Shown: positions 1 to 5,626, numbered from the stretch's first letter. The stretch is DNA of 8,727 nt from an uncultured Agathobaculum sp. (GCA_944380945.1 CALWJG010000062.1:1-8727); one strand, 5' to 3'. Notes: generated from the letters alone by a model not told the origin. Numbers and translations are program-made.

Positions 1-4
1 TCGC

Positions 5-484
5 TTATTTTTCCATGGTCTTCGCCGCAATATCCTTGAGTTCGTCCGCGGACATGCGCTTTGTCTCCTGTCCGCTGCACAGCGCCTCAAAATTGTGATA
101 GATCTGGCGGCTGAGAATATCCATCATCGGCTTGGCCAGCAGCTTGCCGAGCGCCTTGGCCAGCAGATGCACGCCGGTGTTGAGCTCAATGTCGATCTCC
201 AGCGCGACCCGGTCCTGCGCGAGTCCGCGCAGAGTGAGGTAGATAAAATCATGGTCGTGCTTTTTATTGCTCGCGCCCTCGATGGTCAGCTTTTTGTTCT
301 CATCGTCGAACGACGCGGTGTAGGTCGTCACCGAGCCGTTTTCGGCGTTATGCGCCTGCCACTCGGTGGCAGAGACCGGCTGCACCTCGCTGCCCGGCTC
401 CACATCCAGCTTGTCCGGCTGGTGCAGAGCGGTCCATGCGACGTCGAGCGAATAGGGGAATTCTTTGCAGGCATGCAGCGTCAT
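5..484 (-). CDS. Small SRPBCC/START-like protein, function unknown
   Basis: A 159-residue protein with no confidently recognised family. The N-terminus (strand, then a helix with 'DVAWTALHQPDKL') and a long C-terminal amphipathic helix (about residues 105-135, 'LLAKALGKLLAKPMMDILS') around a beta-rich middle resemble the helix-grip fold of SRPBCC proteins (polyketide cyclase/START-like, DUF2505/DUF3284-type). That fold encloses a hydrophobic ligand pocket, but no ligand can be named. No signal peptide or membrane segment is seen, so it should be cytoplasmic. The frame stays open upstream to base 598. I chose the ATG at 484-482 because AAAGGAG lies 9 bases before it (500-494) and the longer frame would run through this gene's own promoter. 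It is apparently monocistronic and separated from the tRNA gene upstream by a terminator. The existence of the gene is fairly sure; the fold assignment is tentative. Confidence 0.72.
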   Translation of the reverse strand: MTLHACKEFPYSLDVAWTALHQPDKLDVEPGSEVQPVSATEWQAHNAENGSVTTYTASFDDENKKLTIEGASNKKHDHDFIYLTLRGLAQDRVALEIDIELNTGVHLLAKALGKLLAKPMMDILSRQIYHNFEALCSGQETKRMSADELKDIAAKTMEK

Positions 485-536
485 AATAGTTTTCTCCTTT
501 GCAAATCGGTTGTTTTTCGCACTCTTATATAGATTC

Positions 537-565
537 ATCTTACTTGTTCCGAACGCTCCTGTCAA
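537..565 (-). promoter_or_regulatory. Sigma-A promoter of the SRPBCC-like gene
   Basis: On the minus strand TTGACA (565-560) is followed after 17 bases by TAAGAT (542-537). The -35 is a perfect match and the -10 matches at four of six positions. A start site near 530 would give a leader of about 46 bases before the ATG at 484. This supports the short start and rules out the longer reading frame. Confidence 0.75.
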
Positions 566-610
566 GCAGTGAGGGCTTTTGCACCGATCCCGCCGCACCG
601 CCGGGCAGGC

Positions 611-650
611 CGAAGCAAAACAAAAGGCCGCTGACGATTGTCAGCGGCCT
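611..650 (-). terminator. Rho-independent terminator after tRNA-Pro
   Basis: A perfect 11-bp stem (625-635 with 640-650) closes a 4-base loop. On the minus strand it is followed by TTTTG repeated twice. It begins 3 bases after the encoded CCA of the tRNA, so it ends the tRNA transcript and any read-through from the phosphorylase operon upstream. Confidence 0.9.
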
Positions 651-652
651 GA

Positions 653-729
653 TGGTCGAGGTGACAGGATTTGAACCTGCGGCCTCTTCGTCCCGAACGA
701 AGCGCTCTACCAAGCTGAGCCACACCTCG
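653..729 (-). tRNA. tRNA-Pro, anticodon CGG
   Basis: This 77-base gene folds into a complete cloverleaf. The acceptor stem is CGAGGTG/CACCTCG, the D stem GCTC/GAGC, the anticodon stem CTTCG/CGAAG with loop TTCGGGA, and the T arm holds GGTTCAAATCC. The discriminator is A, and CCA is encoded (655-653). The anticodon CGG (695-693) reads the proline codon CCG, which suits the high-GC codon use of the neighbouring genes. The gene stands alone, not in a tRNA cluster, between its own promoter and terminator. Confidence 0.96.
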
Positions 730-735
730 AAGTGA

Positions 736-763
736 CTGTCACCGCTTCTCTCAGCCGTGACAG
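736..763 (-). other. Leader hairpin before tRNA-Pro
   Basis: CTGTCAC (736-742) and GTGACAG (757-763) form a perfect 7-bp inverted repeat with a 14-base loop. It lies exactly between the predicted transcription start (about 764) and the tRNA 5' end (729). It has no T-run after it on the minus strand, so it is not a terminator. It may be a structured 5' leader removed by RNase P, or a protein-binding site. Confidence 0.45.
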
Positions 764-770
764 CTTTTAT

Positions 771-799
771 ATTATATCGCAGCGGCTGCAGCTTGTCAA
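771..799 (-). promoter_or_regulatory. Consensus sigma-A promoter of tRNA-Pro
   Basis: TTGACA (799-794), a 17-base spacer and TATAAT (776-771) match the housekeeping consensus at all twelve positions, with the ideal spacing. The predicted start is near 764, about 35 bases before the tRNA. It is one of the strongest promoters that can be written for sigma-A, as expected of a stable RNA gene. Confidence 0.93.
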
Positions 800-834
800 C
801 ACTTTTTTCACAGTTTTTTTACATGCCGCGCCCG

Positions 835-1656
835 TCACAGCCGGGCGACCAGCGCCGTGACCAGACGGCGGAAATCCGCGCCGCGGCGCATGGCGATCTC
901 GTTGACCTCCGCCCCCGAGAGCGGCTGCATGAGCACGCCCGCGGCCATGTTGGTGATCATGGCGATGCCCACTGCGGGCAGGCCGCAGTGCGCGGCGGCG
1001 ATCGCCTCGTTGACCGTCGACATGCCGACCGCGTCCGCGCCCAGCAGGCGGAACATGCGGATCTCGGCCGGGGTCTCGAACTGCGGGCCGTTCACGCCGC
1101 AGTAAACGCCGTGCCGCAGGGTCAGGCCGCAGGCCTTTGCCGCCTCGTCTGCCTTGTCCCGCAGCGCAGGCGCATAGGCAAAGGTCATATCCGGGAAGCG
1201 CGGGCCGAGCGCATCGTCGTTCGCGCCGGTCAGCGGGCTTTTGCCGGTCATGTTGATATGGTCCTCGATCAGCATGAAATCGCCCACCTGAAAGGCGGTG
1301 TTGATGCCGCCCGAGGCGTTGGTCAGCACGAGCGCGCGCACGCCGAGCGCCCGCATCACATACACCGGATAGGCGACCTCGTCCGGCGTCCAGCCCTCGT
1401 AGCCGTGCAGCCGCCCCTGCATGCACAGCACCTGCCGCCCTGCGAGCGTGCCGCAAACCAGCCGGCCCGCATGGTCGGGCGCGGTGGAGGTCCTGAAATG
1501 CGGGATGTCCGCATAGGGGATGTGCGCCGCGTCTTCGATCTCGCCGGCGAGCGGTCCCAGCCCGGAGCCGAGCACCAGCCCGATCTCGGGCTGCGCCGGC
1601 AGCATGGCCCGCAGATAGGCCGCGGATTCCTGCACATTGCGGTTGGTCAGCATCAT
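835..1656 (-). CDS. punA: Purine-nucleoside phosphorylase (trimeric PNP family)
   Basis: This 273-residue protein has the usual length for the trimeric PNP/MTAP family. The family phosphorolyses 6-oxopurine nucleosides to free base and ribose-1-phosphate in the cytosol. Visible motifs are the phosphate loop GSGLG (Ser31), DHAG (His62), 'MQGRLHGYEG' (Arg82, His84, Glu87), 'TNASGGIN' (Asn113), 'GPQFETPAEIRM' (Phe193, Glu194), 'GADAVGMSTV' and 'ITNMAAG' (Thr235, Asn236). Glu194 and Asn236 are the purine-binding pair expected for hypoxanthine/guanine. The odd point is 'PLSGAEV' (residues 245-251), where family members read 'LSH(D/A)EV': the His that contacts the ribose 5'-OH (human His257) is Gly248. 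Of the two adjacent ATGs, the one at 1656 is favoured because AAAGGAGGG (1674-1666) lies 9 bases upstream, overlapping the mtaD stop. The 3' neighbour is the tRNA gene, with no clear terminator between. The family is certain; the exact substrate is open. Confidence 0.95.
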   Translation of the reverse strand: MMLTNRNVQESAAYLRAMLPAQPEIGLVLGSGLGPLAGEIEDAAHIPYADIPHFRTSTAPDHAGRLVCGTLAGRQVLCMQGRLHGYEGWTPDEVAYPVYVMRALGVRALVLTNASGGINTAFQVGDFMLIEDHINMTGKSPLTGANDDALGPRFPDMTFAYAPALRDKADEAAKACGLTLRHGVYCGVNGPQFETPAEIRMFRLLGADAVGMSTVNEAIAAAHCGLPAVGIAMITNMAAGVLMQPLSGAEVNEIAMRRGADFRRLVTALVARL

Positions 1657-1672
1657 GGCGTTTCGCCCTCCT

Positions 1673-2959
1673 TTACAGGCTGCGCAGGATGGCGTCCGTG
1701 TGCCGCTGCGCCTCTGCCTTTGCTTTTTCGATGTCGATGGTCATAAATTCCCCGTCGCGGTAGAGCACGTCGCCGTCCACCATGGTCAGGCGCACGTCCG
1801 CGCCCTGCGCGGCGTAGACCACGTTGCAGGCCGCGTCGGTCATGGGGGTGAACTGCGGCGTGTCCGTGTCGATCACGCACAGATCGGCGCGGCAGCCGAC
1901 GGCGATGCGCCCGCTGGCCTCACGGCCCTGAGACAGTGCGCCCGCGCGCGTGGCCGCGTGCAGCGCCTGCGCCGGCGTGATGATGGTTGGGTCGCGGAAA
2001 TAGCCCTTATACGCCACGCCGAACAGGTAGAGGTCCTGCAGGATGTTCAGGTTGTTGTTGGAGGCCGCGCCGTCCGTGCCGAGGGCGACATGGATGCCCA
2101 TGTCCAGCATGCGGGGCACATCGGCATAGCCCGAGGCGAGCTTGAGATTGCTCGCCGGGCAGCAGGCCACGGTCACGCCGCGGTCCTTGAGGATGTCGAA
2201 GTCCTCGCCCTCGAGCCACACGCAGTGCGCAGCGGTCGTGGGCACGTCGAACACGCCGTGCGCCAGCATGTAGGCCGCCGGAGTCATGCCGTGGCGCGCC
2301 TTGCAGCCCTCGTGCTCGGCTTCGGTCTCGGACAGGTGGATGTGCATGCGCGCGCCGCGCGCCTTCGCCTCGGCCGCGACCGCTTCGACCACATCGGGCG
2401 TGGAGGTGTATTCGCCGTGGATGCACAGGTCGGCCCGCAGGCGGCCGCCGTTCATCCCGTCCCACTCGTCCAGCAGGCGCTGGTTGTCGCGGTATGCGGC
2501 GGTCTGCGCATAGGCGCTGCCGTCGAACACGGTCAGCCCGCGGCTCAGGTTGCACTTGATGCCGCTCTCGAGGATGGCTTTGGTCATGCCGTCCAGGAAA
2601 AAGTACATATCGGAAAACGACACCGTGCCCGCGGCCAGCATCTCCGCGATGGCGACCAGCGTGCCGTAATACGCGGATTCGTCGCCCAGCTTGTCCTCAA
2701 ACGGGAACACCTTTTCGTTCAGCCAGCGCTGCAGCGGCAGGTTTTCCGCATAACCGCGCAGCAGCGTCATGGGCGCGTGGCTGTGCACGTTGTAAAAGCC
2801 GGGCAGCAGCAGGCGGTGGCGGCCGTCATAGGTCTCGCCGAAGTCCTCCGCCGGGGCGGCACTGCCGATATAGGCGATGCGGCCGTCCCGCACGCCGACG
2901 TACTGCCCGCGTTTCAGGGCAAAATTTTCATCCAGCAGATCGATCTGGGAAAACAGCAT
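1673..2959 (-). CDS. mtaD: 5'-methylthioadenosine/S-adenosylhomocysteine deaminase (amidohydrolase)
   Basis: This 428-residue amidohydrolase has typical MtaD length. The family deaminates 5'-methylthioadenosine, S-adenosylhomocysteine and often adenosine to the inosine forms, in the cytosol, using one metal ion. Metal ligands are visible in 'NVHSHAPM' (His59, His61), 'HIHLSETEAE' (His208) and 'GTDGAAS' (Asp296). Glu211 and His245 ('AAHCVWL') fit the catalytic acid/base positions. 'LLRGYAENLPLQRWL' (67-80), 'FPFE' (Glu88) and 'CIHGEYTS' (His181) match substrate-binding segments of MtaD/SsnA-type deaminases. The ATG at 2959-2957 has AAAGGAG 7 bases upstream (2973-2967). The stop overlaps the phosphorylase ribosome-binding site, so the two genes are one operon. 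The GNAT gene ends 84 bases upstream, with no promoter or terminator seen between. The main alternative within the family is a guanine or other aminohydrolase, less likely given these motifs. Confidence 0.93.
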   Translation of the reverse strand: MLFSQIDLLDENFALKRGQYVGVRDGRIAYIGSAAPAEDFGETYDGRHRLLLPGFYNVHSHAPMTLLRGYAENLPLQRWLNEKVFPFEDKLGDESAYYGTLVAIAEMLAAGTVSFSDMYFFLDGMTKAILESGIKCNLSRGLTVFDGSAYAQTAAYRDNQRLLDEWDGMNGGRLRADLCIHGEYTSTPDVVEAVAAEAKARGARMHIHLSETEAEHEGCKARHGMTPAAYMLAHGVFDVPTTAAHCVWLEGEDFDILKDRGVTVACCPASNLKLASGYADVPRMLDMGIHVALGTDGAASNNNLNILQDLYLFGVAYKGYFRDPTIITPAQALHAATRAGALSQGREASGRIAVGCRADLCVIDTDTPQFTPMTDAACNVVYAAQGADVRLTMVDGDVLYRDGEFMTIDIEKAKAEAQRHTDAILRSL

Positions 2960-3043
2960 ATGGTTACTCCTTTGCAGTGGTTGGTTTGCTTTTGCGCCGC
3001 CGCGCCAGGCGGCAAAGGGCGCGCGAAACGGGCGCAGCCGCCC

Positions 3044-3535
3044 TTACAGCACGATATAGTGCGGGATGATGTCCGCATACCCGCCGTCCGGCAGGCGGAA
3101 CCCGCCCGGGATGACGCCCAGCTGCACAAAGCCCAGCTTGCGGTACAGCGCGAGCGCGGGCTTGTTGTCCGCCACCACGGCGTTGAACTGCAAAATGCGG
3201 AAGCCGAGCGCCTTGGCCTCGGCCATGCAGTGCCGCACGAGCGCCTCGCCGATGTGCCGCCCGCGCATGGCGCGCGCGACCGCGTAGCTCGCGTTGCAGA
3301 TATGCCCGCAGCGGCCTACGTTGTTCGGGTGCAGGATATAGAGCCCGACGACCGCGCCAGTCTCCGCGTCGCAGGCAAGGCCGGTGAACGACTGGGCAGC
3401 GAAAAACGCGTGTCCGCTCTCCGCGTCCAGCAGCTCGGTCTGCGGGAAGGCCACGCCGTCCGCGACGACCTCGTTCCACACTGCGGCGGCCGCTGCCGCG
3501 TCCTTCTTCTCATAGGCCCGAATGACAGGCTCCAT
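3044..3535 (-). CDS. GNAT family N-acetyltransferase
   Basis: A 163-residue single-domain GNAT protein. It would transfer an acetyl group from acetyl-CoA to an amine that the sequence does not identify. The acetyl-CoA motif A is at residues 91-98 (RGRHIGEA, fitting R-x-x-G-x-A), and N-x-x-A-x-x-x-Y (Asn124 to Tyr131), followed by 'KLGF', is the C-terminal motif. The segment 'LHPNNVGRCGHICNASY' (68-84) and 'VIPGGFRLPDGGYADIIPHY' resemble a subgroup that includes yeast Mpr1 (azetidine-carboxylate/proline-analogue acetyltransferase), but that is only a similarity. The frame is open upstream to base 4567. The ATG at 3535-3533 is chosen because a GGGGAG-type site (3550-3541) and the promoter at 3570-3598 lie just before it, and family homology begins at 'IRAYEKKDA'. 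It is divergent from spoIIGA and may share a transcript with mtaD downstream. Confidence 0.92.
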   Translation of the reverse strand: MEPVIRAYEKKDAAAAAAVWNEVVADGVAFPQTELLDAESGHAFFAAQSFTGLACDAETGAVVGLYILHPNNVGRCGHICNASYAVARAMRGRHIGEALVRHCMAEAKALGFRILQFNAVVADNKPALALYRKLGFVQLGVIPGGFRLPDGGYADIIPHYIVL

Positions 3536-3569
3536 CGGTATCCTCTCCCCTGCTGATCGCTTTGGCTCC

Positions 3570-3598
3570 ATTGTACCGCATTTTGCCCTCCCGCGCAA
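3570..3598 (-). promoter_or_regulatory. Probable promoter of the GNAT gene
   Basis: On the minus strand TACAAT (3575-3570) lies 17 bases after TTGCGC (3598-3593). The -10 matches at five of six positions, the -35 only at its first three. The predicted start, near 3563, gives a leader of about 28 bases to the ATG at 3535. It may also drive mtaD and the phosphorylase. Confidence 0.6.
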
Positions 3599-3620
3599 GC
3601 GTCCGCCCGTCTGCGCCGGT

Positions 3621-3654
3621 TTCGGCAAATCCTGCGCGGGCGCTGTGGTAAGAT
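3621..3654 (+). promoter_or_regulatory. Probable Spo0A-dependent promoter of spoIIGA-sigE
   Basis: TTCGGCA (3621-3627) is a full match, on the opposite strand, to the Spo0A box core TGNCGAA. A -10-like TAAGAT (3649-3654) follows after 21 bases, and no good -35 is present at the normal spacing. If the -10 hexamer sits at -12 to -7, the box covers about -40 to -34. That is where a Spo0A site replaces the -35 at the Bacillus subtilis spoIIG promoter (known). The start would be near 3661 and the leader about 16 bases. Only one box is convincing; B. subtilis has more. Confidence 0.5.
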
Positions 3655-3676
3655 AGGCCCGAGGCGGAGGTGCGGC

Positions 3677-4513
3677 ATGGTCGTTTATCTGGATGTGCTG
3701 TTTTTCACGAACGCGCTGATGGACTTCCTCACCCTGCTGGCGGCCGCCCGGCTGGGCGGGATGCCGGTCCGGCGCGGGCGGCTTATGCTGGCCGGCGCGC
3801 TGGGCGGGGGCTATGCGGTGCTGGCCGCCGCCCTGCCCGCGCTGGCGGCGCTGCCGGCGCGGGTGCTGGCGGGCGTCCTGCTGTGCGGGGCGGCCTTCGG
3901 GCGGCGGACAGGATTCGCGCGCGTGTGCGCGCTCTATCTGGTCGTGGCGGCGGCGTTCGCCGGTCTGGCGGCCGTGCTGGGCCGCGCGGCGGGACGGCCG
4001 CTGCACATCGGCGCGGGCTATTACTTCGCCGTGCCGCTGCGCGTGCTGCTGCTTGCCGCGGCAGCGGGCTACGCGGTCAGCGGGATGCTGCTGCGCGGGA
4101 ACGCCGGACACGGTGCGCTCCGCCGCGAGGTGGAGCAGCTCACCATCCGGCTGGGGCCGGTCACCCGCACGGTGCGCGTGCTGCACGACACCGGCAGCGA
4201 GCTTGCCGAGCCGGTCAGCGGCCGGCCGGCGGTCGTGCTCGCGCAGGGCGAGGCGCAGGCGCTGCTCGCGGGCGCGGACATCCGGCTGGACCCCGCGCTG
4301 GACGCCCCTGCGCAGCTTGCCGCCCTGCCGCCCGCGCAGGCGCGGCGGTGCGGGCTGCTGCCCTACCATGCGGTTGGCACGCGGGCGGGGCTGCTGCTCT
4401 GCTTCCGGCCGGACAGCGTCACCCGCGCGGACGGTTCGGCGCTCGACTGCGTTTGCGCGGTCGGGCCGCCGCAGCTCGGGCAGGGCGCATATGAGGGGCT
4501 CACCGGGCTTTGA
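3677..4513 (+). CDS. spoIIGA: Sigma-E processing peptidase SpoIIGA
   Basis: A 278-residue membrane aspartic protease that cleaves the pro-sequence of sigma-E during early sporulation. It acts at the septum in response to the forespore signal SpoIIR. The N-terminal half has about five hydrophobic segments (roughly residues 5-25, 36-55, 57-77, 82-103 and 117-138), beginning with the family signature 'VYLDVLFFTNALMDFL'. The soluble C-terminal protease domain carries the active-site motif DTGS at Asp171, where the commoner form is DTGN, and 'GLLPYHAVGTRAGLLLCFRPD' in two parts (226-234 and 235-246). It is about 30 residues shorter than the B. subtilis protein (309). The ATG at 3677 has GGAGG (3666-3670) 6 bases upstream. 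sigE, its substrate, begins 52 bases downstream, the usual order in spore-formers. Ala, Leu and Gly are very abundant because of the high GC. Confidence 0.94.
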   Translation: MVVYLDVLFFTNALMDFLTLLAAARLGGMPVRRGRLMLAGALGGGYAVLAAALPALAALPARVLAGVLLCGAAFGRRTGFARVCALYLVVAAAFAGLAAVLGRAAGRPLHIGAGYYFAVPLRVLLLAAAAGYAVSGMLLRGNAGHGALRREVEQLTIRLGPVTRTVRVLHDTGSELAEPVSGRPAVVLAQGEAQALLAGADIRLDPALDAPAQLAALPPAQARRCGLLPYHAVGTRAGLLLCFRPDSVTRADGSALDCVCAVGPPQLGQGAYEGLTGL

Positions 4514-4516
4514 AGG

Positions 4517-4540
4517 GGCTGCCCGTCTCACGCGGGCGCC
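4517..4540 (+). other. Weak hairpin between spoIIGA and sigE
   Basis: GGC-(T)-GCCCG (4517-4525) can pair with CGGGC-GCC (4533-4540): 8 bp with one bulged T and a 7-base loop. There is no T-run, so it is not a terminator. It starts 4 bases after the spoIIGA stop and ends before the sigE ribosome-binding site. It could affect mRNA stability or translation of sigE, but in such GC-rich DNA it may be chance. Confidence 0.3.
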
Positions 4541-4565
4541 GGTCATCACGGAAAGGATGGGAAAC

Positions 4566-5267
4566 ATGGGAGTGAAAGCATTTCTGGTGCGGCTGTGGGC
4601 GCGGCTCGCCGCGCGGCAGGTCTATTACATCGGCAGCAACGGGGTGCTGCCCCCGCCGCTCTCCCCGGAGGAGGAGGCCGCAGCGGCCGCGGCCTGTCAG
4701 GCGGGCGACCTGCAGGCGCGCAACACGCTCATCGAGCACAACCTGCGGCTGGTGGTGTTCCTCGCGCGGCGGTTCGAGTCGAGCGGCGTGGGTGCGGAGG
4801 ACCTGATCTCGATCGGCACGATCGGCCTGATCAAGGCGGTGGGCACCTACCGCAGCGATAAGCACGTCAAGCTGGCGACCTATGCCTCCCGCTGCATCGA
4901 AAATGAGATCCTGATGTATCTGCGCCGGCTGTCCGGCCGGCGCACCGAGGTCTCGCTCGACGAGCCGCTCTCCGCGGACTGGGACGGCAACGAGCTGCTG
5001 CTGGGCGACATCCTCGGCACCGAGCCGGACAGCGTGCTGCGCCCGCTCGAGGACGACGCGGACCGCGCGCTGCTGCGCGAAGCGCTCGGCCGCCTGCCCG
5101 CGCGCGAAAAGCGCATCATCTCCATGCGCTTCGGCATCGGCCTGCCCGAGCCCATGACCCAGAAGGAGGTCGCCGACTGCATGGGCATCTCGCAGAGCTA
5201 CATCTCCCGGCTGGAAAAGCGTATCCTCGCGCGCATGCGCCGCGAGATGCAGCAGCACTACGCATAA
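4566..5267 (+). CDS. sigE: RNA polymerase sporulation sigma factor, sigma-E
   Basis: This 233-residue sigma-70 family protein is the mother-cell factor that directs early sporulation genes after processing by SpoIIGA. Residues 1 to about 20 form the amphipathic pro-sequence (MGVKAFLVRLWARLAARQ). The conserved 'VYYIG' and 'LPPPLS' follow. Region 2 spans about 52-122 ('LIEHNLRLVV', 'EDLISIGTIGLIKAV', 'LATYASRCIENEILMYLRR'). Region 4 spans about 165-230, with the helix-turn-helix at 'QKEVADCMGISQSYISRLEKR' in two parts (199-208 and 209-218). Identity to known sigma-E around 'DWDGNELLL' (138-146) separates it from sigma-K, -F and -G. The ATG at 4566 is preferred over the in-frame ATG at 4557: GGAAAGGA (4550-4557) is well spaced for the former but abuts the latter. 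The pro-sequence is about 7 residues shorter than in B. subtilis. No sigG follows. Confidence 0.96.
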   Translation: MGVKAFLVRLWARLAARQVYYIGSNGVLPPPLSPEEEAAAAAACQAGDLQARNTLIEHNLRLVVFLARRFESSGVGAEDLISIGTIGLIKAVGTYRSDKHVKLATYASRCIENEILMYLRRLSGRRTEVSLDEPLSADWDGNELLLGDILGTEPDSVLRPLEDDADRALLREALGRLPAREKRIISMRFGIGLPEPMTQKEVADCMGISQSYISRLEKRILARMRREMQQHYA

Positions 5268-5308
5268 ACCATACCGAAAAACAGCTTGTCAAAAAAGTCC
5301 TCGCGCCG

Positions 5309-5532
5309 CAGGTGCGTATTAAATAGCCGCTCTGTGAGCGGCATCGCAAAATCGAGCTTCAAGGTGAATTGGCCGAAGGCCAAGAGAGGGTGGCCTGGGC
5401 CATGCCCGATTTTGCGATACAAACCGATCAAAATGGTGCATTTTGGCACCATTTTGTATCGGAACTTCGTTTGGGCCGTAGCCCGCTGACCGCTTCCGCC
5501 GCGCAGCGGCGGCTATTCAATGAGTGCAACTG
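5309..5532. repeat. Structured intergenic element with imperfect terminal inverted repeats
   Basis: An AT-richer block of about 224 bp between sigE and the peptidase operon. Its ends, 5309-5330 and 5509-5532, are imperfect inverted repeats with a perfect core AATAGCCGC/GCGGCTATT (5322-5330, 5509-5517). Nested inside are: 5326-5332/5336-5342 (7 bp); a perfect 12-bp pair 5343-5354/5407-5418; 5369-5374/5378-5383 (6 bp); 5391-5395/5398-5402 (5 bp); a hairpin 5424-5439/5446-5462 (16 bp, one bulge); 5473-5476/5481-5484 (4 bp); and 5496-5502/5506-5512 (7 bp). No convincing target-site duplication is seen. It could be a MITE-like element, a REP/BIME-type repeat, or a structured RNA in the 3' end of the sigE transcript. 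The reading frames across it lack ribosome-binding sites. Whether it is repeated elsewhere cannot be judged from this window. Confidence 0.5.
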
Positions 5533-5545
5533 TAGTTTCAAACGA

Positions 5546-5581
5546 GAGACTGTTCGAAAAACGCAGTTTTTCGACAGTCTC
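5546..5581. repeat. Inverted repeat / hairpin near the convergent gene ends
   Basis: Bases 5546-5562 and 5566-5581 form a stem of 8 plus 8 bp with one bulged T (5553-5554) and a 3-base loop. The inner part is CGAAAAAC/GTTTTTCG. Neither strand has a T-run directly after the stem, so it is a poor terminator by itself. It stands in tandem with the terminator hairpin at 5588-5616 and may protect mRNA ends or belong to a dispersed repeat family. Confidence 0.55.
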
Positions 5582-5587
5582 AAAGCA

Positions 5588-5626
5588 ACAGGGGCTGCCA
5601 TACCGGCAGCCCCTGTCACTGTTTTT
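5588..5626. terminator. Terminator hairpin between the converging sigE and peptidase units
   Basis: A perfect 12-bp GC-rich stem (5588-5599 with 5605-5616) has a 5-base loop. On the plus strand a run of five T (5622-5626) follows after 5 bases, which would end sigE read-through. On the minus strand it lies 8 bases after the stop codon of the last peptidase gene and is followed by the weaker TGCTTTG. Its position suggests it serves both directions. Confidence 0.75.

Noticed and set aside
485..598. Upstream extension of the first minus-strand gene by 38 residues
   Set aside because: It would run through the gene's own -35/-10 (565-537), and the ATG at 484 has the ribosome-binding site.
801..834. 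Terminator after the phosphorylase gene
   Set aside because: The T-runs here are on the plus strand, and no stem precedes a minus-strand T-run. Read-through into the tRNA unit is more likely.
2974..3043. Terminator between the GNAT gene and mtaD
   Set aside because: GC-rich short stems exist, but none is followed by a T-run on the minus strand.
757..3556. Long plus-strand open frames opposite the phosphorylase, mtaD and GNAT genes (329 and 639 residues)
   Set aside because: They are antisense shadows of high-GC genes, rich in Arg, His and Ala, without domains or ribosome-binding sites.
3813..4565. Plus-strand frame extending sigE upstream to 484 residues
   Set aside because: The extension overlaps spoIIGA in another frame and is Arg/Cys-rich noise; sigma-E homology starts near 4566.
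3536..4567. Minus-strand frame extending the GNAT protein to 507 residues
   Set aside because: It lies antisense to spoIIGA, has Arg/Gln/Pro-rich low-complexity composition, and crosses the GNAT promoter.
5258..5452. Minus-strand 64-residue frame ending in 'RREDFFDKLFF'
   Set aside because: It has no ribosome-binding site, starts within a hairpin, overlaps the sigE end and lies in the inverted-repeat element. It could still be a relic if the element is dispersed.
5309..5532. Insertion sequence or CRISPR array
   Set aside because: There is no transposase, no clear target duplication and no regularly spaced direct repeats; only inverted repeats are present.
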